Shown in pieces: positions 27,220 through 35,038 of a stretch of 64,000 nt of DNA (position 1 is its first letter; each line of letters begins with the position of its first letter). A program made the translations under genes and the position numbers. The notes under the pieces are model-generated. The model saw only the letters and a program-made list of their open reading frames with translations, did no database searches and was not told the DNA's origin. Source of the stretch: an uncultured Eubacteriales bacterium (GTDB taxonomy: Bacteria; Bacillota; Clostridia; Oscillospirales; Oscillospiraceae); NCBI GenBank assembly GCA_900315595.1, contig OMZQ01000007.1, forward strand, positions 62,001 to 126,000. Reading direction: 5' to 3'.

Positions 27220-28137
27220 ATGGAACAGCCCTACGTAGTCGTCGTCGGCGGCGTGAACATTGATATCTGCGGCAAAGCCTTTGAACCACTGATTCCCTGC
27301 GACTCCAACCCCGGCTCCGTCCGGATGTCGATGGGCGGCGTGGGACGGAACATTGCCCACAACCTCAGCCTGCTCGGTCAGAAGGTCTATCTGCTGACCG
27401 CTCTGGGCGAGGACGACTATGCGGACGATATCCGCGCGAACTGCGCGCTCAACGGCATCGACCTGACCTACGCCTGCACGGTTCCGGAGGGCAGGACATC
27501 TACATACGTCTATCTGGCAGGGCCGGACGGGGACATGGCTCTGGCGGTCTGCGACAACGAGATCGCCCGCTTCGTTACCCCCGGTTATCTGGAGGACTGC
27601 CTGCCTGTCCTCAACGGAGCCGCCGCCGTGGTGATCGACACGAATCTCTCGGAGGACGCGGTCGTCTGGCTGGGGCGGAACGTCACGGCCCCGCTCTTTG
27701 CCGACGCGGTGAGCGTTGCCAAGGCCAAGAAGCTCCGTCCGATCCTGGATCGCCTGCACACCGTCAAGCCCAACCGCCTGGAGGCGGAGGCCCTCTGCGG
27801 CATCCGGGCGCAGGACGAGGCCGGCGTGCGCGCCGCTGCCGACGCCCTGCTGACCGCCGGGACGGGCCGCGTCTTCATCTCCCTCGGGGCGGACGGCATC
27901 TACTGCGCCGAGGGCGACGCCCGTCTGCTGGTTCCCTGCCCCCCGGCGGAGCCTGTGAACGATACCGGCGGCGGCGACGCCCTGACTGCCGGTCTGGTGC
28001 GGGCCTTTACCGCAGGGCTGGGCCTCCGCGACAGCGCGGCCCTGGCCCTGGCCTGCGCGGCGATCAACGTTGAGGGCGCCGATACCATCAATCCAAGACT
28101 GTCTCTGCCCGCTGCCATGCAGCGAGCCGGTCTGTAG
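27220..28137 (+). CDS. psuK: PfkB-family kinase, probable pseudouridine kinase
   Basis: A 305-residue ribokinase-fold sugar or nucleoside kinase. PfkB signature 1 is G-G-V-G-R-N-I-A-H-N-L and the catalytic signature is N-D-T-G-G-G-D-A-L-T-A-G, with the base Asp. The K-P-N-R-x-E-A-E motif is present. The partner gene psuG begins 18 bp later, so its role is assigned as phosphorylation of pseudouridine to pseudouridine 5'-phosphate, which psuG then splits. The pairing, rather than the kinase sequence alone, gives the specificity. Confidence 0.9.
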   Translation: MEQPYVVVVGGVNIDICGKAFEPLIPCDSNPGSVRMSMGGVGRNIAHNLSLLGQKVYLLTALGEDDYADDIRANCALNGIDLTYACTVPEGRTSTYVYLAGPDGDMALAVCDNEIARFVTPGYLEDCLPVLNGAAAVVIDTNLSEDAVVWLGRNVTAPLFADAVSVAKAKKLRPILDRLHTVKPNRLEAEALCGIRAQDEAGVRAAADALLTAGTGRVFISLGADGIYCAEGDARLLVPCPPAEPVNDTGGGDALTAGLVRAFTAGLGLRDSAALALACAAINVEGADTINPRLSLPAAMQRAGL

Positions 28138-28154
28138 CAAAGGAGAACGAAAAC

Positions 28155-29072
28155 ATGTACAATTCCTATCTGGACGTCAATCCCGAGGTCGCCGCAGCCC
28201 TTGCCGCCGGCAAGCCCGTCGTTGCCTTGGAGTCCACCATCATTTCCCACGGCATGCCCTACCCCCAGAACGTGGAGACGGCTCTTGCTGTGGAGAACAT
28301 CGTCCGCGAAAACGGGGCCGTTCCGGCTACCATCGCCATTCTGGGCGGACGGCTCAAGGCCGGGCTGACCAAGGACGAGATCGAATACCTCGGCAAAGCC
28401 GGGCAGAAGGTCACAAAGGCCAGCCGCCGCGACCTGCCCGTCCTGGTCGCAAAGGGCATGGACGGCGCGACCACCGTCACCACCACAATGATGATCGCCC
28501 ACATGGCGGGCATCTCCATCTTCGCCACGGGCGGCATCGGCGGCGTCCACCGCGGCGCGGAGACCACGATGGATATCTCCGCCGACCTCGAGGAGCTGGC
28601 AAATACCCCGGTGATGGTCGTCTGCGCCGGAGCGAAGGCGATCCTCGACCTCGGCCTGACGCTGGAGTATCTGGAGACCCACGGCGTGCCGGTCATCGGC
28701 TACGGCACGAAGGAGCTGCCCGCCTTCTACACCCGGACCAGCGGCTTCGGCGTAGACTATGAGCTTGATACCCCCGAGGAGCTGGCGAAGACCTTCAAGG
28801 TCCAGCGCGACCTGGGTCTCAAGGGCGGCATTCTGGTCACGAACCCGATCCCGGCGGAATACTCGATGGACCCCGCCGTGATCAATCGGGCCATCGACGA
28901 GGCCGTGGCCCAGTCCGTTCTGGAAGGCGTCCACGGCAAGGCCGCCACGCCCTATCTGCTGGCAAAGGTCAAGGAGCTGACCGGCGGCGAGAGCCTGGAG
29001 AGCAACATCCACCTGGTCTTCAACAACGCCGCCCTGGCCGCAAAGACCGCCGCCGCCTACGCGAAGCTGTAA
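28155..29072 (+). CDS. psuG: Pseudouridine-5'-phosphate glycosidase
   Basis: Reversible cleavage of pseudouridine 5'-phosphate to uracil and ribose 5-phosphate, for recycling of modified RNA. The 305 residues match the family length. Conserved stretches are A-L-E-S-T-I-I-S-H-G-M-P-Y-P, G-A-V-P-A-T-I-A, the A-T-G-G-I-G-G-V-H-R-G-A loop, and the N-P-I-P segment with I-D-E-A. It lies between psuK and an M32 carboxypeptidase with 15-18 bp gaps, so the three are one transcription unit. Confidence 0.96.
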   Translation: MYNSYLDVNPEVAAALAAGKPVVALESTIISHGMPYPQNVETALAVENIVRENGAVPATIAILGGRLKAGLTKDEIEYLGKAGQKVTKASRRDLPVLVAKGMDGATTVTTTMMIAHMAGISIFATGGIGGVHRGAETTMDISADLEELANTPVMVVCAGAKAILDLGLTLEYLETHGVPVIGYGTKELPAFYTRTSGFGVDYELDTPEELAKTFKVQRDLGLKGGILVTNPIPAEYSMDPAVINRAIDEAVAQSVLEGVHGKAATPYLLAKVKELTGGESLESNIHLVFNNAALAAKTAAAYAKL

Positions 29073-29087
29073 CAAAGGAGCGGACCG

Positions 29088-30590
29088 ATGAATCTGCAGA
29101 CGGCAAGGACTCTTTTCCGGGAGAAGATGGACGAGCTCCACGCCCTGAACCATGCCGGCGGCGTCCTGCAATACGACGGCGAGACCGTCGCGCCCCGCGC
29201 CTCCGCCGCGGGACGCGGCAGGACTCTGGCCTACCTCTCCGGCAAGACCTATGAGCTCCAGACCAACCGCGCGCTCAACGAGGCTGCGGTCTTCCTGCTC
29301 GCGCACCGGGACGAGCTCTCCGAAATCGAAGCGCGCGAGGTGGAGATCTTCCTGCGCGAGAAGGAATTCACCGCCTCGATCCCGCAGGAGGAATACGTCG
29401 GCTACGTGACCCTGCAAAACCGGGCCTCCGCAGTCTGGCACAGGGCGAAGGAAGAAAACGACTTTGCCGCCTTCGCCCCGGTGATCCGGGAGGTCTTCGA
29501 TACCAACCGCCGCTTCTGCCGCCGCTACCGGCCGGACGAAGCCCCCTACGACGTGCAGATGGGCCGCTTTGAGCACGGGCTGACGATGGAGAAGACCGAC
29601 GCCTTCTTCGACACCCTCAAGGCGCGGATCGTCCCCCTGCTGAAAAAGGTTCTGGAAAAGCCGCAGGTGGACGACAGCTTTCTCCGGGGAAAGTTCTTCC
29701 CGGTCGAGCCCCAGCGGGAATTTGCCGAATACCTGATGGATGTCATCTGCCTGCCCCGGGACCGCTGCTCCATCGGCGAGACCGAGCATCCCTTCACCAC
29801 GCATTTTAACCGCGACGACGTCCGCATCACCACCCACTACCGCACGGAAAACCCGGTCTACAGCATGTACTCCGTCATTCACGAGGGCGGCCACGCCCTG
29901 TACGAGCTGCACACTGCGCCGGAGCTGAACGGTACGATCCTGGGCAAGGGCGTCTCAATGTCGATCCACGAGGGGCAGTCCCGCTTCATGGAGAACTATA
30001 TCGGCCGCAGCCGCCCCTTCATCGAGCTGATCTTCCCCAAGCTGCAAGCCCTCTTCCCGGCGCAGTTTGCGGGCGTGCGCGCAGAACAGCTCTGGCTCGC
30101 CGTCAACAAGGCCGAGCCCACACTGATCCGCACCCAGGCCGACGAGCTGACCTACGCTCTGCACGTTCTGGTCCGGTACGAGATCGAAAAGGGCCTGTTC
30201 GACGGCTCCGTTCAGGCCGAGGATCTGCAGGCCGTCTGGAACGCGAAGTACCGCGAATACCTCGGCATCGAGGTCCCGGACGACAGGCGCGGCGTCCTGC
30301 AGGACAGCCATTGGTCCACCGGCTACGTGGGCTACTTCCCGTCCTACGCCCTTGGCTCCGCCTACGGCGCCCAGCTCCTGGCGAAGATGAAGCAGACCGT
30401 TGACGTGGACGCTGTCGTCGCAAGCGGCGATCTCCGCCCGATCCTCGCCTGGCTGGAGGACCGCATCTGGAAATACGGCGCCCTCCGCGACCCGATGGAT
30501 ATCCTGGAATCTGCCCTTGAGGCCCCATTCGACCCGAGGTATTTCACCGACTATCTGGAAGAAAAGTATACGAGGATCTACGGGCTGTAA
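29088..30590 (+). CDS. Carboxypeptidase M32
   Basis: A 500-residue thermostable-carboxypeptidase (Taq) family zinc metallopeptidase that removes C-terminal residues from peptides in the cytoplasm. The zinc site H-E-G-G-H begins at His265 in S-V-I-H-E-G-G-H-A-L-Y-E, followed by the family motif S-I-H-E-G-Q-S-R-F-M-E-N. The N-terminal L-x-x-D-x-E-T-V-A-P-R segment is also typical. Full length. It closes the psuK-psuG operon and is followed by a terminator. Confidence 0.95.
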   Translation: MNLQTARTLFREKMDELHALNHAGGVLQYDGETVAPRASAAGRGRTLAYLSGKTYELQTNRALNEAAVFLLAHRDELSEIEAREVEIFLREKEFTASIPQEEYVGYVTLQNRASAVWHRAKEENDFAAFAPVIREVFDTNRRFCRRYRPDEAPYDVQMGRFEHGLTMEKTDAFFDTLKARIVPLLKKVLEKPQVDDSFLRGKFFPVEPQREFAEYLMDVICLPRDRCSIGETEHPFTTHFNRDDVRITTHYRTENPVYSMYSVIHEGGHALYELHTAPELNGTILGKGVSMSIHEGQSRFMENYIGRSRPFIELIFPKLQALFPAQFAGVRAEQLWLAVNKAEPTLIRTQADELTYALHVLVRYEIEKGLFDGSVQAEDLQAVWNAKYREYLGIEVPDDRRGVLQDSHWSTGYVGYFPSYALGSAYGAQLLAKMKQTVDVDAVVASGDLRPILAWLEDRIWKYGALRDPMDILESALEAPFDPRYFTDYLEEKYTRIYGL

Positions 30591-30603
30591 TACAAAAGAC
30601 AAC

Positions 30604-30643
30604 GAAACAGGCGCGGCCGTCAATGGCCGCGCCTGTTTCACAT
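30604..30643. terminator. Terminator between M32 and Met-gamma-lyase-like genes
   Basis: Perfect 15-bp stem GAAACAGGCGCGGCC / GGCCGCGCCTGTTTC (30604-30639) with a 6-nt loop. The stem carries its own T-run, typical of bidirectional terminators. Confidence 0.75.
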
Positions 30644-30657
30644 ATCTGAAATGATTG

Positions 30658-31944
30658 TCAGTTCGGAAGCACCGTCAGTCCGGCGTCCACCATCGACTGC
30701 AGGGAGCGCAGGATGCCGAGCTTGGCGTGATACCAGGTCAGACCGCCCTGGAAATAAACCGCGTAGGGCGGGCGGATCGGGCCGTCGGCGGAAAGCTCGA
30801 TGGACGAGCCCTGCACGAAGGCGCCTGCCGCCATGATGACCTCGTCGTCATAGCCGGGCATGGCCCAGGGGATCGGCTCGACGTAGGAATCCACCGGAGC
30901 GGCGGCCTGAATGCCCTTGCAGAAGGCCCGCATTCCGGCCTCGGAGCCGAGCTCGACGGCCTGAATGATGTCGTGGCGCTCCTCCGCGCCGCCGGGAACG
31001 ACCCGGAAGCCCAGCCGCTCATAGAGGCAGGCGGCAAAGATCGCGCCCTTGAGCGCACCGGCGACCACGGTCGGGGCCAGGAACAGACCCTGATAGAAGC
31101 TCGGCAGGATGCCGAGATTCGCGCCGACCTCCTGCCCCAGACCCGGGGCCGAGAGCCGGTAAGCGCAGCGCTCCACGCAGGCCTTCGTGCCGACGATGTA
31201 GCCGCCGATCGGGGCCAGTCCGCCGCCGGGGTTCTTGATCAGACTGCCGACGCAGAGATCCGCGCAGACCTGGGAGGGCTCCAGCTCCTCCACGAACTCG
31301 CCGTAGCAGTTGTCCACCATCACCAGCACGTCGGGCTTGACGCCCTTGCAGAAGGAGATCAGCTCGCCGATCTGCGCCACGGAGAAGGAAGGCCGCGTCG
31401 CGTAGCCCTTCGAGCGCTGGATCGTGATGAGCTTGGTCTTTTCGTGGATCGCGGCGCGGATGGCGGGGTAGTCGAAGCCGCCGTCGGGCAGCAGATCCAC
31501 CTGACGGTAGCGTACGCCGTATTCCGCCAGCGAGCAGGGGGAGGGCCGGATGCCGATGACCTCCTGCAGGGTGTCGTAGGGCAGACCGACGGGGGAGAGC
31601 AGCTCGTCCCCGGGCAGGAGGTTGGCAGAAAGGGCCACCGTCAGCGCGTGGGTCCCGCAGGTGATCTGCGGGCGGACCAGGGCGGCCTCGGTCCCGAAGA
31701 CGGAGGCGTATACCTCCTCCAGCCGGTCGCGGCCCACGTCGTCGTAGCCGTAGCCCGTCGTGGCGGCAAAGCAGGCCGCGTCCACGCGGGCATCCTGCAT
31801 GGCGCGGATGACCTTGCCCTGATTGAGCTCCGCCATCCGGTCAATGGCGTCAAACCGATCCCGCAGCGCGTCCAGGACCGATTCGCCGTATTCGTATACG
31901 GGGCGCGAAACCCCGTTGGCTTCATAGGTTTGCAGAAGATTCAT
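30658..31944 (-). CDS. Met-gamma-lyase fold PLP protein (aluminium-resistance family)
   Basis: A 428-residue PLP-dependent protein of the Met_gamma_lyase family seen next to miaB or glnA in many Firmicutes. Recognisable parts are the P-Q-I-T-C-G-T-H-A-L substrate loop, V-M-V-D-N-C-Y-G-E-F cofactor Asp region, and the Schiff-base lysine in G-S-L-I-K-N-P-G-G-G. The in vivo reaction is not established; C-S lyase activity on methionine or cysteine derivatives is likely from the fold. Its upstream region (31945-32343) is filled with REP palindromes, and AAGGAACG serves as ribosome site. Confidence 0.9.
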   Translation of the reverse strand: MNLLQTYEANGVSRPVYEYGESVLDALRDRFDAIDRMAELNQGKVIRAMQDARVDAACFAATTGYGYDDVGRDRLEEVYASVFGTEAALVRPQITCGTHALTVALSANLLPGDELLSPVGLPYDTLQEVIGIRPSPCSLAEYGVRYRQVDLLPDGGFDYPAIRAAIHEKTKLITIQRSKGYATRPSFSVAQIGELISFCKGVKPDVLVMVDNCYGEFVEELEPSQVCADLCVGSLIKNPGGGLAPIGGYIVGTKACVERCAYRLSAPGLGQEVGANLGILPSFYQGLFLAPTVVAGALKGAIFAACLYERLGFRVVPGGAEERHDIIQAVELGSEAGMRAFCKGIQAAAPVDSYVEPIPWAMPGYDDEVIMAAGAFVQGSSIELSADGPIRPPYAVYFQGGLTWYHAKLGILRSLQSMVDAGLTVLPN

Positions 31945-32013
31945 GGTGTCGTTCCTTTTGGTGTGGTTCTTTTGGTGCGTTTATTGAATAGTGCGCCCGC
32001 CGATGACCGCCCG

Positions 32014-32299
32014 CCTCGTAGGGGCGCGTATCTACGCGCCCGCACGGATCGACAACAGAGCCCCGCCGAAAAAACCGAAAACGGTCATTCTCTGCCGTAG
32101 GGACAAGCATTGCTTGTCCGGCAATTGGGACAAATGCAGTTTGCCGGAGTTAAATGACGTTACGGGATCGCATCATTCACACGGGGTTCCATCGCCCATT
32201 TGGGCGATTTGTTCCGCTTCGCGGAACCGGGCGCGTGGATACGCGCCCCTACGTATGCCGACGCAGCGCCTTGTAGGGGCGCGTATCTACGCGCCCGCC
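32014..32299. repeat. Cluster of REP palindromes and other short hairpins
   Basis: This stretch, part of the 31945-32343 gap, has no gene. It holds three REP copies: reversed at 32014-32043, forward at 32229-32253, reversed at 32270-32299. The core is GGGCGCGT-x-GATACGCGCCC followed by CTACG. Between them are three other palindromes: GGACAAGCA-T-TGCTTGTCC (32101-32119), ATCGCCCA-TT-TGGGCGAT (32191-32208) and GTTCCGC-TTC-GCGGAAC (32211-32227). The cluster lies directly 3' of the RAYT gene. Confidence 0.85.
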
Positions 32300-32343
32300 A
32301 AACAACCGCCAACATATCATCACAGCACACAGCGTTCAAGCAT

Positions 32344-32811
32344 TCATACGTAGTAACAATCGTCTGCCCATTTTATGGGGTTGTCGTCGATATACTTCCA
32401 GATTCGACGGTAGTCTCTCTCGTCGCGGATCACATGGTCATAAAAGCTCTTCTGCCAGGTCAAGTCCGTTGTGTTTCTGGTAACAAGCGCCTTCCATGCG
32501 CGCATAATAGAAGAAATGGTAACTCTCTTATATTTGTGCGTCAGTTGAATGATTGCATGGACATGATTCGGCATCACCACATATTTGTCCAACCGGACAT
32601 TCGGGTAATGCGCAGGAATTTCCAGAAGGAAACGTTCGACGATCTTCCCATACTCCGTGAGAGGAAGATGCTCCGGATCGACATTGGCAGAGACGTCATT
32701 CCAGAAGAGCTTTGACTTGTCCCCAATGCAGACCGTAACAAAATAATACCCTGGTGCGCCGTAATCGTAGTTATCCAGTCGGTTTTTCTTACGGGTCGGC
32801 AACTGGTTCAC
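32344..32811 (-). CDS. REP-associated tyrosine transposase (RAYT)
   Basis: A single-strand HUH transposase of the IS200-related TnpA-REP type, about 155 residues. The HUH motif is P-N-H-V-H-A-I in the Y-V-V-M-P-N-H-V-H context. The catalytic Tyr is expected in the S-F-Y-D-H-V-I-R-D-E helix, and the family end W-K-Y-I-D-D-N-P-I-K-W is complete. I place the start at the GTG 32811, which follows AAAGGGAG at good spacing. The frame stays open further upstream only because it reads through a REP repeat. REP palindromes flank it on both sides, which is the usual association. It appears intact. Confidence 0.9.
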   Translation of the reverse strand: MNQLPTRKKNRLDNYDYGAPGYYFVTVCIGDKSKLFWNDVSANVDPEHLPLTEYGKIVERFLLEIPAHYPNVRLDKYVVMPNHVHAIIQLTHKYKRVTISSIMRAWKALVTRNTTDLTWQKSFYDHVIRDERDYRRIWKYIDDNPIKWADDCYYV

Positions 32812-32865
32812 GGTGATCGCTCCCTTTGAATAGAGAATGCAGAAAGTTGAATTTGGCGGGAGGTC

Positions 32866-32944
32866 GTCGGCGGGCGCATGGGTATGCGCCCCTACGAGGC
32901 TGGCAATCGTCGGCGAGCGCATGGGTATGCGTCCCTACAGGGGG
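32866..32944 (+). repeat. Two REP copies upstream of the RAYT gene
   Basis: Two forward copies, GTCGGCGGGCGCATGGGTAT continuing into GCGCCCCTACGAGG (32866-32903), and a diverged one beginning GTCGGCGAGCGCATGGGTAT (32909-32944). They differ from the downstream copies mainly in the hairpin tip (CATGGGTATG instead of CGTGGATACG), so at least two subtypes exist. Confidence 0.85.
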
Positions 32945-32954
32945 GACAGCAGCG

Positions 32955-33452
32955 TTACAGCGATTTTGCCTTTTCCAGCAGCTCGCGGGAGATGTGGCAG
33001 TAGCCGGCGGGATTTTTGACCAGATAGTCCTGGTGGTAGGTCTCGGCGTCAAAGAACTGCTGCAGGGGGCCGTGCTCGATCACGGGCTCGCAGCCGATCT
33101 CGGCGGCAAGCTCCTGCAGAGCCGCCTCCACGTCCGGGGCCAGGCTCTCGTCGGTGTACCAGATGCCGGTGCGGTACTGGATGCCGAAATCCATCCCCTG
33201 CCGGTTCAGGGAGGTCGGGTCCACGCTCAGAAAGTAGCATTTCAGGAGCTTGCGCGTGGGCAGGACCGTCTCGTCATAGACGACCTCCACGGTCTCGGCG
33301 TGGCCGGTGTGGTTGTGCTTGACCTCATCGTAGGTCGGGTGGTCGGTGTGGCCGTTGGCGTAGCCCACGCGGGTCTCCGTAACCCCGCGGATCTGCCGCA
33401 TAAAATGTTGGGTGCCCCAGAAGCAGCCCCCGGCCAGATAGATCGTTTTCAT
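32955..33452 (-). CDS. msrA: Peptide methionine-S-sulfoxide reductase
   Basis: Repairs oxidised methionine (S-epimer) in proteins using thioredoxin. The 165-residue protein has the active-site motif A-G-G-C-F-W-G at residues 7-13 with nucleophile Cys10, and conserved G-Y-A-N-G, N-H-T-G-H-A-E-T-V-E-V and the A-E-T-Y-H-Q-D-Y-L segment. It is the MsrA-only form; no MsrB domain is fused. It lies between the REP cluster and a strong terminator and is probably monocistronic. Confidence 0.96.
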   Translation of the reverse strand: MKTIYLAGGCFWGTQHFMRQIRGVTETRVGYANGHTDHPTYDEVKHNHTGHAETVEVVYDETVLPTRKLLKCYFLSVDPTSLNRQGMDFGIQYRTGIWYTDESLAPDVEAALQELAAEIGCEPVIEHGPLQQFFDAETYHQDYLVKNPAGYCHISRELLEKAKSL

Positions 33453-33486
33453 GTCGGTTCCTCCTGTCGTGACGGTTCAGTTTCGC

Positions 33487-33525
33487 AAGGCATCGCCGTT
33501 TTGCAGAGCAAAACGGCGATGCCTT
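33487..33525. terminator. Terminator between the ATP-cone gene and msrA
   Basis: Perfect 17-bp stem AAGGCATCGCCGTTTTG / CAAAACGGCGATGCCTT with a 5-nt loop. It ends the minus-strand transcript from 36.2 kb and lies before msrA. Confidence 0.8.
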
Positions 33526-33549
33526 TGGATTCAGTCTTCGTGCGGCGGC

Positions 33550-34359
33550 TCATTCCTCGCACCGCAGCAGCAGCTCGACCGCCGGGGTCAGGGTCTCCGG
33601 TCGGGCGGTCAGCTCGCGGGTGCAGCCTCTGGCGTGGAGGCAGCGGAGCGTCTGCCGCAGAGCGGCTTCGGTCTGTTCCTCCGCCTGGGCCAGAGCGGCG
33701 GCCTGCGCGGTCTCCACGCTCTCGTGCGCGCAGCCGAGCGTGCCGCAGAGCAGTTCGGCCTGGCGCTTCAAATAGTCGTTCTGCGTCGGACCGAGCAGAG
33801 AAAGGCTGCCGATGGCAACGTGGATGCTCCGCAGGGTCTGCGCAGCGACCGGACAGCCGGCCTTGAGGGCCAGAGCGGTCCGCAGGGCCGCAAAATAGGT
33901 CTTGATCAGTGTGTTCTCCGCCGCCGGAGCCAGGGATTCAAAGAAGCCGACAAGGCGGTCTGCGCCGCCGTTGTTTCGGATCGCCGCGCAGATGGCCACG
34001 GCCTGCCCCGTCAGCGTGGGCTCCCAAGGCTCCAGGATCACCGTGCCGCTGCCATGCTCGGCGCGGGTGCGGGCGTCGGTGCGGGCCTGACGGTAGAGGA
34101 TGAAACGCTTGGCGGCGGCCTCATAGCCGCGGCTCATCAAAACGTGCTCCACCAGATCCTGGATCCGTTCCACGGCGGGAGCGGGGCTGCCGTCCTGCTC
34201 CAACAGGGTCGTGACCTCCCAGGCGAGCTGGTCGGCAATGGTCTCGCGCTCGGCCTGTTCGGTGTCGGCGCGGAAGGATTTTTCGATCGCGTCGGAAATC
34301 TTCTTCATGTCGAAGGGGACGATCCGTCCGTCCCGCTTCTTGATGACTGCAATGGACAT
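33550..34359 (-). CDS. Orphan ATP-cone protein
   Basis: A 269-residue protein. Residues 1-95 form an ATP-cone: V-I-K-K-R-D-G-R-I-V-P-F-D, a D-A-I-E-K-S-F helix, then the end Y-E-A-A-A-K-R-F-I-L-Y-R-Q-A-R-T. ATP-cones are the allosteric nucleotide sensors of ribonucleotide reductases and NrdR. The C-terminal 170 residues are helical and Ala/Leu-rich, with no reductase or NrdR zinc-ribbon motif, so it is not a truncated NrdD by obvious sequence. A nucleotide-responsive regulator is possible but unproven. It is last in a three-gene minus-strand group. Confidence 0.8.
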   Translation of the reverse strand: MSIAVIKKRDGRIVPFDMKKISDAIEKSFRADTEQAERETIADQLAWEVTTLLEQDGSPAPAVERIQDLVEHVLMSRGYEAAAKRFILYRQARTDARTRAEHGSGTVILEPWEPTLTGQAVAICAAIRNNGGADRLVGFFESLAPAAENTLIKTYFAALRTALALKAGCPVAAQTLRSIHVAIGSLSLLGPTQNDYLKRQAELLCGTLGCAHESVETAQAAALAQAEEQTEAALRQTLRCLHARGCTRELTARPETLTPAVELLLRCEE

Positions 34360-34378
34360 GGCGCTGCCTCCGTTTCGT

Positions 34379-35011
34379 TTATTGGGCGTCCCGGTACAGA
34401 CAGACCGGGATCAGCATGGCGCAGACCGCGGATGCGGCCATCGGATAATCGGCGAATGGGAGGCCGGGCAGGAGGGTCGGCAGGGCCAGCAGAAAGGCCA
34501 GACCGGCCAGCAGCCAGACCGGGCGCAGGGCGCGCCGCCTGTCGCGGATCAGAAACCAGAGCAGAACGTCCGCAGCTGCCTGACCCGCAAGGGCGGCGGC
34601 GCGCAGGGTCGCCCAGAGGACCGGCGTCTCGCCGATCAGCCAGTGATTTGCCGGGGCGGCAAGCAGGAGCAGCCGTCCGACCGCGAAGCCGACGGCAGTC
34701 CAAAAGACGGCACGGTCGCGGACCGCAGGCGAAAACCGGCTCTCCCAGATCCAGTAGAGCAGCAGGGCAAAGAGGGTCACGCCCACGGCGGCAAGCAGCC
34801 GCCCCAGACCGCAGACCGCGGCAAGGTCGTCCTTCCAAAAGGCGTCCAGCACCCGCGGCCCGGCGTAGAACAGCACGGAGAGGGTCAGGCTCCCGGAGGC
34901 CAGGGCCGGGCGTTTGAACCGGTCGCCGTTCCGCTGCCGGAGCAGGCGGACCGTCAGAACGGTCCCCCAGATCACCGCCAGCGCGGTCAGAGCTGCCCAA
35001 AGGTATCGCAT
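34379..35011 (-). CDS. Polytopic membrane protein of unknown function
   Basis: A 210-residue hydrophobic protein with about six membrane helices, starting with L-W-A-A-L-T-A-L-A-V-I-W-G and ending in Y-P-M-A-A-S-A-V-C-A-M. A charged R-D-R-R-R-A-L-R-P loop follows the fourth helix. No motif is recognisable. It sits 27 bp after the zinc-ribbon/BIG2 gene and 19 bp before the ATP-cone gene on the same strand, so it is co-transcribed with both. Confidence 0.75.
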   Translation of the reverse strand: MRYLWAALTALAVIWGTVLTVRLLRQRNGDRFKRPALASGSLTLSVLFYAGPRVLDAFWKDDLAAVCGLGRLLAAVGVTLFALLLYWIWESRFSPAVRDRAVFWTAVGFAVGRLLLLAAPANHWLIGETPVLWATLRAAALAGQAAADVLLWFLIRDRRRALRPVWLLAGLAFLLALPTLLPGLPFADYPMAASAVCAMLIPVCLYRDAQ

Positions 35012-35038
35012 CCCGTTCGCCTCCCGGATGAAGCGGCG

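Noticed and set aside
32812-32922. Longer N-terminus for the RAYT protein
   Set aside because: The extra 37 codons translate a REP palindrome and have no ribosome site, while the GTG at 32811 has a good one.
33550-34359. Truncated anaerobic ribonucleotide reductase (nrdD pseudogene)
   Set aside because: Beyond the ATP-cone no reductase motif, glycyl-radical site or zinc site is seen, and the frame is intact with its own terminator.
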